From assembly GCF_051132615.1 (NCBI RefSeq), contig NZ_CP152375.1, forward strand, positions 3,135,544 to 3,199,543: a stretch of 64,000 bases of DNA, in the 5' to 3' direction. The position numbers were made by a program, and so were the translations under genes. Origin of the DNA: G051132615 sp051132615 (GTDB lineage Bacteria; Pseudomonadota; Gammaproteobacteria; Burkholderiales; Neisseriaceae). The notes under the pieces are model-generated. The model searched no databases. It saw nothing but the letters and a program-made list of their open reading frames with translations, and was not told where the DNA came from. Position 1 is the stretch's first letter, and every line of letters begins with the position of its first letter. This document shows positions 18,822-27,449 of the stretch, piece after piece.

Positions 18822-19286
18822 ATGACTCAAAAAACCTATGACCCCACTCAAAAAACATTTTTAGAACGTGTATTTCATGCGCTTTGTTTTGAATGCATTG
18901 CCACATTAATCTGTGCGCCATTATTTGCATTTATTATGAATAAGTCTATTCTTAGCATGGGCATACTGACCATCATGTTTGCCTCCATCGCCATGATATG
19001 GAATATCATCTACACTTTTTTATTTGACCAAATATATAGAAAATATCAGCTTCCCAGAACTGTTCGTACCCGTTTAATTCATGCTGTTTGTTTTGAAGTT
19101 GGTTTGATTTTTATTCTGGTGCCTTTAGCAGCATGGTGGCTATCAGTTAGCCTCATTGTGGCATTTTTTATGGAAATAGGCATGATTTTATTCTTTTTGC
19201 CCTATACTGTTATCTATAACTGGATATATGACTCAACGCGTAAACATCTATGGGTGCGGAAAAATACACCTATTTCACAACACTAA
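18822..19286 (+). CDS. PACE family multidrug efflux protein
   Basis: This 154-residue inner-membrane protein has four membrane helices arranged as two tandem bacterial transmembrane pair (BTP) domains. Each begins with a similar motif (ERVFHALCFECIATLI and TRLIHAVCFEVGLIFI) and each half contains a WN..Y..FD or YNWIYD segment. This matches the PACE family (AceI relatives), proton-coupled exporters of chlorhexidine and other biocides or polyamines. The usual glutamate in the first helix (FE) is present. It is monocistronic, with a terminator after it. Confidence 0.85.
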   Translation: MTQKTYDPTQKTFLERVFHALCFECIATLICAPLFAFIMNKSILSMGILTIMFASIAMIWNIIYTFLFDQIYRKYQLPRTVRTRLIHAVCFEVGLIFILVPLAAWWLSVSLIVAFFMEIGMILFFLPYTVIYNWIYDSTRKHLWVRKNTPISQH

Positions 19287-19301
19287 CCAATCATTTTCAT
19301 A

Positions 19302-19330
19302 AAAAACGAGACAAGATCTGTCTCGTTTTT
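19302..19330. terminator. Bidirectional intrinsic terminator
   Basis: A 12-bp stem (AAAAACGAGACA and complement) with an AGATC loop lies between the convergent PACE and ABC ATPase genes. Confidence 0.88.
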
Positions 19331-19338
19331 ATTTACTA

Positions 19339-20097
19339 TTATATAGAAAAATCATGCACACTCATTGCCGCAAATTTTTCTAAAAACATCATGGTTCTTT
19401 CCTGTTTTGGGCTAAAAAACAATTCATTTGGTGTCGCACATTCAATAATACGGCCTTGATCCATGAACATAACACGACTAGAAACATCTTTAGCAAAATT
19501 TAATTCATGGGTAACAATCATTGAAGTAACTTGTTCCTTTGTTACCTCCTTAATCACAGCCAACACTTCTTGTACCAACTCAGGATCAAGAGCCGAGGTT
19601 GGCTCATCCATTAAAATAACCTGTGGTTGCATAGCCAGTGAACGAGCAATTGCCACCCGTTGCTGTTGCCCACCAGACAATTGGCTAGGATAATGATCTG
19701 CTTTTTCAGCTAATCCAACCTTACTTAAATAATGCATGCTTTCTTCAAAAGCGGTTGCTTTATCTTTTTTCTGAACCGTCATTAAACCTTGTGCCACATT
19801 TTTTAAAGCAGTTAAATGTGGAAACAAATTAAATGATTGGAAGACCATACCAACATGTTTACGCAACTCATACACCGTTTTTTTTGGAAAATGAGGTGCC
19901 TCTATGAACATATCCCCAATTTTAATGGTTCCTTGCGTTGGCTTTTCCAATAAATTTAAACAACGAATCAGTGTGGATTTTCCTGAACCAGAAGGACCAA
20001 TAACAGCAATCGTTTCACCTGCTTTTACATCAAAACTGATGTCTTTTAGTATGTGCTGATCACCAAAATATTTATGTAAATGATTCACTTCAATCAT
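19339..20097 (-). CDS. Polar amino acid ABC transporter ATP-binding protein
   Basis: This 252-residue ATPase has Walker A GPSGSGKST, the Q-loop VGMVFQSFNLFPHLT, signature LSGGQQQRVAIARSLA, Walker B VILMDEPTSALDPE and the H-loop VTHE. It belongs to the HisP/GlnQ/TcyN group that energises amino acid import. Its ATG overlaps the stop of the permease gene by 4 bp, indicating translational coupling. It is the last gene of the binding protein-permease-ATPase operon. Confidence 0.92.
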   Translation of the reverse strand: MIEVNHLHKYFGDQHILKDISFDVKAGETIAVIGPSGSGKSTLIRCLNLLEKPTQGTIKIGDMFIEAPHFPKKTVYELRKHVGMVFQSFNLFPHLTALKNVAQGLMTVQKKDKATAFEESMHYLSKVGLAEKADHYPSQLSGGQQQRVAIARSLAMQPQVILMDEPTSALDPELVQEVLAVIKEVTKEQVTSMIVTHELNFAKDVSSRVMFMDQGRIIECATPNELFFSPKQERTMMFLEKFAAMSVHDFSI

Positions 20098-20798
20098 GAT
20101 GAATGCTCCTGCTGATGTTTTGTTAATCGGCGTTCAAGCAAAATCACAACACGCTCGACAACCAAACAAATAGCCCAATACATTAAAGCAGCCACTATAT
20201 AAACTTCAAAAAACTGAGAGGTTCTTGCCGCGACTATCTTAGCTTGCCCAATAATTTCTGGCACAGAAGCCACAAAGGCTAATGATGTATCTTTTAGTAA
20301 CATGATGAACTGATTACCAATATTTGGCAAAGCATTAACTAAAGCTTGTGGAAAAATGATTTTTCGTAAAGCTTGAGGTGTTGTCATCCCAATAGAGTAA
20401 GCAGCTTCCATTTGTCCTTTGGGTACAGACTGAATAGCAGAACGAATGGTTTCTGATAAATAAGCACCAACATTTAAGGAAAAAGAAACATAAATAAAAT
20501 AGATGGCAGGAATATCGCTGATGTACTCAGTTGCATCAAAAATTCTAAATACCAAAGGCACACCATAATAAGCTAAAAAGATCTGTACCAATAAAGGGGT
20601 ACCACGCATAAAAGAAACATAAACAATAGCCAATTTACTGGCAACAGGCACTTTATAAACTCTGAGTAAAGCAACCCCTAAGCCAATTATGGAACCAAAA
20701 ATAAATGCGATAAGCGCAATAGCTAAAGAAATTGGGATACCTTTAGCAATAGCAGGAATGGCACTAATCATATAGTGAACATCAAAAATATTATTCAT
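20094..20798 (-). CDS. Polar amino acid ABC transporter permease
   Basis: This 234-residue inner-membrane protein of the HisM/GlnP family has about five membrane helices. The EAA loop that contacts the ATPase reads SIGMTTPQALRKIIFPQAL. The early segment FMRGTPLLVQIFLAYYG is typical of amino acid permeases. No second permease gene is present, so it probably works as a homodimer, as in cystine or glutamine systems. It lies 70 bp downstream of the binding protein gene, and its stop overlaps the ATPase start. Confidence 0.92.
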   Translation of the reverse strand: MNNIFDVHYMISAIPAIAKGIPISLAIALIAFIFGSIIGLGVALLRVYKVPVASKLAIVYVSFMRGTPLLVQIFLAYYGVPLVFRIFDATEYISDIPAIYFIYVSFSLNVGAYLSETIRSAIQSVPKGQMEAAYSIGMTTPQALRKIIFPQALVNALPNIGNQFIMLLKDTSLAFVASVPEIIGQAKIVAARTSQFFEVYIVAALMYWAICLVVERVVILLERRLTKHQQEHSS

Positions 20799-20867
20799 TC
20801 TATTTTTTTTCTAAAAAAAACGGGCATATTAATATGCCCATTTATGTTTTTCCCTAAAAGATAGTGA

Positions 20868-21683
20868 TTACTTGGTGTAATCTTGTCCAAACTGTTCTAC
20901 AGACATTTTTGTTAGTGTACCATCTTCTTTCATTTTGTTAAGCACTGCATCAATTTTTTGTTGTAATGCTAAACCTTTTTCATCTTTTTTGAAAATAAAT
21001 TTTGCAGGCTCTTTCGTTAAAAAATCGCCCACGATATCAATTTTGAGGTTTTGTGCTTTGGCTTTACCCTTAATAGCAATTGGATCATTGATTGTCGCAA
21101 CAATACGTCCATTGGCAATGTCTTGTAACATTACATCTAAATTACCATCGTAATACACAATATTTAAAATTTTACCATGTGCATTGTTCCAGTCTTCAAC
21201 AAAACGTGTATGGTTACTGCCAGCACCCATGCCAACTTTTTTCCCTTTTAGGTCTTCCAAAGTTTTAATGTTTTCAGGATTCCCTTCTTTCACAGCTATT
21301 TGAGAAACAGCATTAAAATAGCTTTGTTCTGTCAAATGATATCGTTGCTGACGCTCTGGTGTCGCCGTAATCTGATTGGCTAACATTTGAAACTTATCAG
21401 CATCTAATCCAGGAAACAGGGTATCCCAAGGCGAGGCAATAAACTCAAATTTGATGCTTGGCTCTCTTTTAGCCACTTCTTTAAGCACTTCAATATCGAA
21501 CCCTGTTAACTCTCCTTTTTCATTTTTATACGAAAAAGGATCATATGTGCCTTCTGTACCTACTTTAATAACCGTACTGCCATCAGCGTTACTAACACTG
21601 TTATTATCCTGCTTTTGTGGTGAACAGGCGCTCATCACTATGCCTAATAGCCCAATATAAAAAAACTTTACCAAATTGCTCAT
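20868..21683 (-). CDS. Amino acid (cystine-type) ABC transporter substrate-binding lipoprotein
   Basis: I start at the ATG of MSNLVKFF because a GGGAAAAGAA site precedes it; this gives 271 residues. A lipoprotein signal ends in the lipobox GIVMSACS. The family 3 solute-binding domain contains VGTEGTYDPFSYKNEKGELT and ANQITATPERQQRY, close to the pattern of cystine-binding proteins (FliY/TcyA), where ANQVTxTPER is typical. Cystine is therefore the favoured ligand, but another polar amino acid is possible. It heads a three-gene operon with the permease and ATPase. A role in sulphur supply is plausible. Confidence 0.85.
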   Translation of the reverse strand: MSNLVKFFYIGLLGIVMSACSPQKQDNNSVSNADGSTVIKVGTEGTYDPFSYKNEKGELTGFDIEVLKEVAKREPSIKFEFIASPWDTLFPGLDADKFQMLANQITATPERQQRYHLTEQSYFNAVSQIAVKEGNPENIKTLEDLKGKKVGMGAGSNHTRFVEDWNNAHGKILNIVYYDGNLDVMLQDIANGRIVATINDPIAIKGKAKAQNLKIDIVGDFLTKEPAKFIFKKDEKGLALQQKIDAVLNKMKEDGTLTKMSVEQFGQDYTK

Positions 21684-22121
21684 TATTCTTTTCCCAATTA
21701 TCTGCATAAAAATTTATTGTCAATTTAAAGTCAAACCGATTCAAATATAGCTATATTTTATAAATGTAAGACCTTTCATTGATATTATTAAAATTTTTCT
21801 CTATTAAGTAAAGAAATTTAAATCTAATTCCTTATTACTTTTTAATATATAAAATATATTATAAAATCAGCCTATTGAATTTACTGCTTTATTTTTTTCA
21901 TTTTTTCTTGAGTTTATATTTTTTATGTTCAAGCCTTTGAGCATTATTTTGCTCACGATCACAACCTACAAGCAATAAAATCTACCGATAAAACCAACAC
22001 AAAAACCTTTTTAATATAAATTCATATAATATATACCCATAAAAAAACCGACCCACTTTGCAGATATATAATAAATATACATCCAACAAATGATTAGGTC
22101 GATTTTTTACTGACTAAAAAT
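21684..22121. other. Intergenic region between the ABC importer and the shell protein gene
   Basis: About 440 AT-rich bases without an open reading frame. They hold the end of the dehydratase operon, including the hairpin at 22042-22108, and presumably the ABC operon promoter near 21700-21850. Nothing else is recognisable. Confidence 0.5.
22042..22108 (-). terminator. Possible long-loop terminator after the shell protein gene
   Basis: Reading the minus strand, AAAAAATCGACC pairs with GGTCGGTTTTTT (11 of 12) across a 43-base loop and is followed by a run of T. The long loop makes it atypical, but its position 14 bp after the stop codon fits termination. Confidence 0.45.
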
Positions 22122-22439
22122 TTATTTAGCGGCTGGTTTTTTAGCTGTAGCGGCGGCGGCTGGTTTTTCACCTAAAGGGTAAACCGCTGCTAAATCTGCA
22201 TGTGGGCGAGGAATAACTTGAACAGAAATCACTTCACCGCCAACACGTTTAGCCGCAGCAACCCCTGCATCCACTGCAGCTTTACATGCTGCAACATCAC
22301 CACGGATTAGCGCAGTCACCAAACCACTGCCCACTTGCTCATAACCAACCAGTTTTACCTGTGCTGATTTTACCATGGCATCAGATGCTTCAATTAGAGC
22401 AACCAAACCTTTGGTTTCGATCATTCCTAATGCTTCCAT
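22122..22439 (-). CDS. Bacterial microcompartment (BMC-H) shell protein
   Basis: The ATG at 22439 follows AGGAG; the open frame upstream is not coding. The 105-residue product has one BMC domain: MEALGMIETKGLVALIEASDAMVKSA, a VSSGLVTALI-like strand (VGSGLVTALIRGDVAACKAAVDAG) and ISVQVIPRPH. This is the hexamer-forming PduA/EutM type. After HADLAAVYPL there is a short A/K-rich tail. It is the third gene of a minus-strand operon with a glycyl radical enzyme and activase. It is the only shell protein in the window; a closed compartment would also need pentamers and usually trimers. It may rely on shell genes elsewhere, or form a simple assembly. Confidence 0.93.
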   Translation of the reverse strand: MEALGMIETKGLVALIEASDAMVKSAQVKLVGYEQVGSGLVTALIRGDVAACKAAVDAGVAAAKRVGGEVISVQVIPRPHADLAAVYPLGEKPAAAATAKKPAAK

Positions 22440-22493
22440 ATTCACTCCTACATGTAAAATTATTACTACTTTAAGATACAACCATTATTCCAA

Positions 22494-23408
22494 TTATCCA
22501 CCTATTTGGCAATGTAATTGTGTCGCCTGCTCAACAGTTTCTTTTAACTGTATGATTTTTTCCGAAACGATGGGCACTACGCCCTTCATTTTGTATTCGT
22601 ACTGTAAATGCTGGTACTTATTTTCCCCCATTCTATGGAATGGAAGCAAGTGCAATTCCTTGACCGAAGACAAACTTGCTGCAATTTTTGCAATATCTAT
22701 AATTTCTTCGACCTTATCATTAAATCCTGGAATGACTGGTACCCGAATAATCAATTCGACATCTGCTTGATCAAAAAGTTTAGCATTTTCTAAAATAGGC
22801 TCATTTGGTTTGCCTGTATAACAAGTATGCTTGGTGCTATTGGCGTGTTTGATATCCATCAGCACCAAATCCAGATATGGCAATACTTTTTCAATGTTTT
22901 CCCGAGGCACAAAAGCTGCTGTTTCTATGGCTGTGTGCCAGCCTTCTTCTTTACATGCTTTTAATAACTGTGCACAAAAATCTGGTTGAGCCAACGCTTC
23001 ACCACCTGATAAAGTAATTCCGCCGCCAGAGCGGCGATATTGGATGGCATCTTTTCTTAATTCTTTAATCAATTCAGGAACAGTTGCCTGATACCCTTCA
23101 AGAATTAAAGCACCACTATAACAAACCTCAACACATTGACCACATAAGGTACATTGCTCTTTATTTAATGAAAAACTTGGATTAAATGCAATGGCCTGAT
23201 GAGGACATGCTTTGACACATTGGCCACATTGCATACAATCTGACTGTACAAACATCAACTGCGCTCGCCAATCCTGACTTTCTGGGTTACTGCACCACTC
23301 ACAACGTAAATGACATCCTTTAAAAAACACAATGCTTCTGATACCTGGGCCATCATGAACAGAAAAGCGCTGAATGTTAAATACTGTCCCTGTCATTTGT
23401 TCAGTCAT
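22494..23408 (-). CDS. Glycyl radical enzyme activating protein (radical SAM)
   Basis: This 304-residue protein (ATG at 23408; a GTG two codons upstream is also possible) has the activase signature RFSVHDGPGIRSIVFFKGC and the radical SAM cluster motif CHLRCEWC (CX3CX2C). A two-cluster ferredoxin insert follows (CMQCGQCVKACP and CTLCGQCVEVC), then SGGGITLSGGEALAQ for SAM binding. It abstracts hydrogen from the glycine of its partner to create the glycyl radical. The inserted clusters are typical of activases for diol dehydratases and CutD-like enzymes. It lies 71 bp downstream of the glycyl radical enzyme and 54 bp upstream of the shell protein gene. Confidence 0.93.
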   Translation of the reverse strand: MTEQMTGTVFNIQRFSVHDGPGIRSIVFFKGCHLRCEWCSNPESQDWRAQLMFVQSDCMQCGQCVKACPHQAIAFNPSFSLNKEQCTLCGQCVEVCYSGALILEGYQATVPELIKELRKDAIQYRRSGGGITLSGGEALAQPDFCAQLLKACKEEGWHTAIETAAFVPRENIEKVLPYLDLVLMDIKHANSTKHTCYTGKPNEPILENAKLFDQADVELIIRVPVIPGFNDKVEEIIDIAKIAASLSSVKELHLLPFHRMGENKYQHLQYEYKMKGVVPIVSEKIIQLKETVEQATQLHCQIGG

Positions 23409-23479
23409 AAACACTCTCTTTTTACCGTATTTTTATATCAGATCAAAGCAGACAACCGCTGCTTTGATCTGGCTTTTGA

Positions 23480-26017
23480 TTAAAAATGTTGTTCTGTTCT
23501 AGAGATAATATCTTCCTGAATGGCTTTATCTAAAGAAACAAAATGGGCGCTATAACCTGCTACACGTACCACCAAATTTTTGTATTTTTCAGGGTTACGT
23601 TGTGCATCAACCAACATATCACGACTGACGACATTAAACTGGACATGCATCCCTTTTTGATCAAAAAAGCTTCTCACCAATGCACTCAGATTACTTAAAC
23701 CTTCTTGTCCAGCCAAAGCTGAAGGATGAAATTTTTGATTTAATAAAGTGCCATTTGAAGCAATATGATGATCTAACTTGGCAACAGAATTCATTGCTGC
23801 GGTTGGTCCATGCTGATCACGCCCAGAAACAGGAGAGACCCCTTCAGCTAATGGCTCCCCAGCTCTGCGTCCATCGGCTGTTGCACCACACACCTGCCCC
23901 ATAGGCACATTGGCAGAAACTGGGTATAAACCTGGCTGAAAACGACCACCACGAGGGTTTGCGTAGCGTTGTACCTCTTTACAATAAATCAGTGCGGCTT
24001 CTCGGGCAACATCATCTACCTCATCCAAATCATTACCAAATTTTGGTGCGCCATTAATGAGCATTTGACGAATATATTCACCTTCATTTGCTGAGGTTTG
24101 CACCTGTGTAGGGGCACTGCCTTTTTGATCGGTTCGAGACAAAACTTCTTTGATGACCGCTTCAACCAATTGTGCTACGGCTGGGTCACTCATACCTATA
24201 TTGGTATTGTTAAATGCAGGAATGCTTTGAGAAGTTGTCATGCTTGTACCAAAATTACTGTCTAAAGCTGTTTTTAATTGAGCTAAAGTAAGTTTTTTCT
24301 GTTCAAACACTAAGGTGCGAATCGCCATCAGCGCATCCCCCACATTTGCAACACCCACTCCTTGAGGCCCAGTAAAATTATAGTGTGCGCCACCTTCTTG
24401 TACGGTTTTACCCTGAGCAATACAATCATCAACCATACAAGATAAAAATGGTAACGGCGCGCGCTCACTATGGGCTACATCAACAGAATTATCGGCATTC
24501 ACCAATAATTTAACAAAGTATTCCATTTGTATTCGATAGGCATCTTCAAGTGATTGATAATTTTCAAATGAAGTTAATTCACCTGTTTGTAAGCCCACTT
24601 TAATGCCATTATTGAAGCCATTATTCATGGTTAATTCCAACACTTTAACCATATTAAAGAACGCGGCATCGTGCCAGCCTTCAGTTTTGCCGCCAACTTG
24701 TGGCTCCACACAACCAATAATACAATAGTCACGTGCATCAGCCATGGACACTCCTCTGTTTTCCAAAGCAGGGACAATAACCTCATCACTATAGTAAGCT
24801 GGCATCCCTAAACCAACACGGGAAACCATTGCTGCTTTTTCTAATAGCGACTCAGGTGTTTTATTCCAGACACGAATTGAAATTGAAGGCTGTGGTAACT
24901 TGGTATGTTCTGATGCCGTTAAACAAGCATAAGATAAGGGATTGGTCGCATCACGGCCATCTTTACATTGCCCACCAACAATAAGGTTCTGAAACATCGG
25001 ATAGCCACCAAAACCTTTGGTCGAGGCTTCATCTCTAACTTTATTGACATCATTTAGTTTTACCCACAAACAATCAAGCAACTCTTGTGCATCTTCTTCG
25101 GTTAAAGAACCATTGATGACACATTTTTCGTAATATGGATACATATATTGGTCAAAACGCCCAGGAGAGACCGAATGACCATTAGACTCAATTTGAATCG
25201 CAGCTTGCACAAACCAAAATGATTGCAATGCTTCATGAAATGTTCTGGCAGGTTGTTCTGGCACATGTTCACAATGCTTGGCAATTTGTAATAATTCTTC
25301 TTTTCGTTTTGTACTGGTTGCTATTTGTGCTTGGCTACGCGCTAAAGCTGCAAAACGTTTTGCATAAGTAATAACGGCATTCGCAGATATAATCACAGCC
25401 TCATAAAAGTGCGATTTCTTAACTGCTTGAGGGTCGCCTTTATCTAAAGCGATTAATTGTTGTGCAGCTTCTTCAATAATGCCTTTAAAACCTTTTTGTA
25501 GCACTTTACGGTAATCTACACTGATATGCCCTACACCATTAAAATAATAGTTTCCTACAGTAAATACGCCAGCATCCATTGCCGTAATGGTTTCTGGATA
25601 CATATATTCAGTCGCAAGTTCTTGTGTGGTTTTGCCATCCCAATATCTAAAAGCTTCACTTAATTTTTGTTTCGTGTCAGATGAAATTTTGAATATATCT
25701 CCAGAGCGTTTTTCCAGTTTATCAAACTCATCTTCTAACCACTTATTTGAAAACTCTGGGAAAATCTGTGCGCCACGAGGTGTTGTTGTTAGATTCCCAA
25801 CAATCAATTCATTTGGTCGAATCACTATATTCATTTCATTCATGATTTTTTCAAAGGCACGTGCACGTCGAATAACCATAGGTTGGTTTTCAGTTTGCTT
25901 GTAAGAAGCCGTGATTAAGCACGCACGTTCTGATTCTATTTGGGGGTGATCTTTGTATAATTCATCAATAAGCCCCTGAATCCTACTACTTACTTTTATT
26001 TCTGCATTATTCATCAT
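23480..26017 (-). CDS. Glycyl radical enzyme, glycerol/1,2-propanediol dehydratase-like
   Basis: This 845-residue enzyme has the radical site VRVAGYSAHF (Gly821) and thiyl site GCVEPQ (Cys436, Glu438). From memory, the B12-independent glycerol dehydratase of Clostridium butyricum binds glycerol with His164, His281, Ser282, Glu435 and Asp447, with Cys433. This protein has His164, His281, Ser282, Glu438 and Asp450, the last two shifted by exactly the same 3 residues as the cysteine. Choline lyase (CutC) would need Thr and Tyr 13 and 17 residues after the cysteine; here they are His449 and Phe453. Dehydration of glycerol or 1,2-propanediol is therefore the best reading. A strong AGGAG site precedes the ATG. 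It is oxygen-sensitive and first in the operon, opposite an IclR regulator. No encapsulation peptide is obvious. Confidence 0.85.
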   Translation of the reverse strand: MMNNAEIKVSSRIQGLIDELYKDHPQIESERACLITASYKQTENQPMVIRRARAFEKIMNEMNIVIRPNELIVGNLTTTPRGAQIFPEFSNKWLEDEFDKLEKRSGDIFKISSDTKQKLSEAFRYWDGKTTQELATEYMYPETITAMDAGVFTVGNYYFNGVGHISVDYRKVLQKGFKGIIEEAAQQLIALDKGDPQAVKKSHFYEAVIISANAVITYAKRFAALARSQAQIATSTKRKEELLQIAKHCEHVPEQPARTFHEALQSFWFVQAAIQIESNGHSVSPGRFDQYMYPYYEKCVINGSLTEEDAQELLDCLWVKLNDVNKVRDEASTKGFGGYPMFQNLIVGGQCKDGRDATNPLSYACLTASEHTKLPQPSISIRVWNKTPESLLEKAAMVSRVGLGMPAYYSDEVIVPALENRGVSMADARDYCIIGCVEPQVGGKTEGWHDAAFFNMVKVLELTMNNGFNNGIKVGLQTGELTSFENYQSLEDAYRIQMEYFVKLLVNADNSVDVAHSERAPLPFLSCMVDDCIAQGKTVQEGGAHYNFTGPQGVGVANVGDALMAIRTLVFEQKKLTLAQLKTALDSNFGTSMTTSQSIPAFNNTNIGMSDPAVAQLVEAVIKEVLSRTDQKGSAPTQVQTSANEGEYIRQMLINGAPKFGNDLDEVDDVAREAALIYCKEVQRYANPRGGRFQPGLYPVSANVPMGQVCGATADGRRAGEPLAEGVSPVSGRDQHGPTAAMNSVAKLDHHIASNGTLLNQKFHPSALAGQEGLSNLSALVRSFFDQKGMHVQFNVVSRDMLVDAQRNPEKYKNLVVRVAGYSAHFVSLDKAIQEDIISRTEQHF

Positions 26018-26099
26018 ATCCAGCGCTCCTTAAATTCAAATTCGTTATTGACTTAAATACAAAGCAAAATCCAAATAAACAACCAAAAGTTCCACATAA

Positions 26100-26134
26100 A
26101 GAACATATGTTCTAAAACAATCAAACAAATTATA
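26100..26134 (-). promoter_or_regulatory. Candidate promoter -10 and palindromic operator of the dehydratase operon
   Basis: On the minus strand a TATAAT hexamer (26134-26129) is followed about 15 bp downstream by the perfect 14-bp palindrome AGAACATATGTTCT (26100-26113). A further GTTC half-site lies nearby at about 26089. The palindrome would overlap roughly +9 to +22, a repressing position. It is a natural candidate target for the divergent IclR protein. No good -35 is visible. Confidence 0.5.
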
Positions 26135-26250
26135 AGGTATTCTTCAGTCATTTATTTGTACTAGGTCAAGTTATGAAGAAAAGAACAATAAATATTATCC
26201 ATATATACAAATAACTATGTTTATAATTTAATCAGCAAAGATAAAAGATA

Positions 26251-26280
26251 AAGGCAATCAAATAATTTGATTGCCTTTTC
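26251..26280. terminator. Bidirectional terminator-like hairpin inside a divergent intergenic region
   Basis: AAGGCAATCAA and its complement form an 11-bp stem with a 5-base loop, followed by TTTTC on the plus strand and TTTTAT on the minus strand. It lies between two genes that point away from each other, where no protein-coding transcript should end. This hints at a small RNA or leader control. Confidence 0.7.
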
Positions 26281-26411
26281 TTATAACCATCTATTTACCA
26301 GAAAATTTGAGGTGAGAATATTTGTATATTATATTAATATGTTCTTAATATAAAAATATTCCATAATAAACTTTTACTCCTAATGAAAATTTAAATAAAA
26401 ATTAATAAAAC

Positions 26412-26425
26412 ATGATTTTGATCAA
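26412..26425. promoter_or_regulatory. FNR/Anr-like box
   Basis: ATGATTTTGATCAA matches the TTGAT-N4-ATCAA consensus at all but the first base. It lies between the dehydratase operon and iclR, where oxygen control would make sense. I see no well-placed -10 for either direction, so its target is unclear. Confidence 0.4.
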
Positions 26426-26626
26426 TTTTTCTCCAAAATAAAAATGACAAAACCAACTTCAAGAAACGTTACCTTGAAAAAATAAAAATGCAGTGCTAGT
26501 ATTTCTACGAACAATGAAGCGTTTTTTATTAAAATTTAGAGAATATGTGTCTTTAATGTCATAAAAAAGAAATATGTCGCAGACAAAACACATACAATCA
26601 CATATTTAAAGAGTGTTACAATTATT

Positions 26627-27379
26627 ATGATGCCAATATCAACCTCTGTGCCTGCATTAGACAAGGTTATAAAAATACTTGACTTTCTTACGTTACAACC
26701 AGGATCAACATTTAGCCATATTTATCAAGGAACCTCTTTACCCAAAAGCAGCACATCCTCTTTGTTATCAAGTATGGTCAAACATGGTTTATTACGTCAA
26801 GAAAACGATAAATTTTACCTAGGTTTAAAATTATATGAACTGGGTAATCATGCACTTGAAAAATTTGACATCAAAACATTGGCCATTCCCGCTTTAACCA
26901 GACTTCGTGATGAAACCCACTTAACCTGCCACCTTGGTGTATTAGAGGGTACAGCTGCTATTTATCTGGCAAAATTAGAAAGCCCTGAAGCTATTGTTGT
27001 CAGAAGTTGGATTGGTAAAAAATTATCTTTATACAGTTCAGGTTTGGGTAAAGCATTGATGGCATGGTTACCAGAAACTGAAATTGACCTATTATTAGAA
27101 GGTGAAAAATTTATTACTCATACTTCTACAACAATTAGCAATAAAGAAGACCTTAAAAAGGAACTCAGGCAAATTCATGATCGAGGCTGGTCATATGATA
27201 ATGAAGAAGACAGCATTGGGGTAAGATGTATTGCCGCACCTATTTTTAATAAACAACAAAAAGCCATTGCTGCCATCAGTGTGTCTGGTGTCACATTTCA
27301 AGTACCCGAAGAAAAACACTCTTGGCTTGCCCAACTGGTTCAGCAAGCAGCACAATCTGTGTCAGATGCATTAAAATAA
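26627..27379 (+). CDS. IclR family transcriptional regulator
   Basis: This 250-residue protein has an N-terminal winged helix (residues about 10-70: VPALDKVIKILDFL, LPKSSTSSLLSSMVKHGLL) and the C-terminal GAF-like effector domain of IclR proteins (VVRSWIGKKLSLYSSGLGKALMAWLP and GVRCIAAPIFN near residue 205). It is divergent from the glycyl radical enzyme operon across a 609-bp region with a palindrome, so it most likely senses the dehydratase substrate or a product and represses or activates that operon. The ligand is unknown. Confidence 0.9.
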   Translation: MMPISTSVPALDKVIKILDFLTLQPGSTFSHIYQGTSLPKSSTSSLLSSMVKHGLLRQENDKFYLGLKLYELGNHALEKFDIKTLAIPALTRLRDETHLTCHLGVLEGTAAIYLAKLESPEAIVVRSWIGKKLSLYSSGLGKALMAWLPETEIDLLLEGEKFITHTSTTISNKEDLKKELRQIHDRGWSYDNEEDSIGVRCIAAPIFNKQQKAIAAISVSGVTFQVPEEKHSWLAQLVQQAAQSVSDALK

Positions 27380-27382
27380 ATC

Positions 27383-27415
27383 ATAAAGCCAAGACAAAAA
27401 TTATCTTGGCTTTAT
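27383..27415. terminator. Bidirectional intrinsic terminator
   Basis: A 12-bp perfect stem (ATAAAGCCAAGA and complement) with a 9-base loop lies between the convergent iclR and AT1 genes. Confidence 0.85.
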
Positions 27416-27449
27416 AATTAAACGGACTTATCTTTATTTTATTGAATGA

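Noticed and set aside
23480..26017. Choline trimethylamine-lyase (CutC) identity for the glycyl radical enzyme
   Set aside because: Length, activase and BMC linkage fit at first sight, but the residues 13 and 17 after the thiyl cysteine are His449 and Phe453 rather than the Thr and Tyr recalled for CutC. The diol dehydratase positions all match instead.
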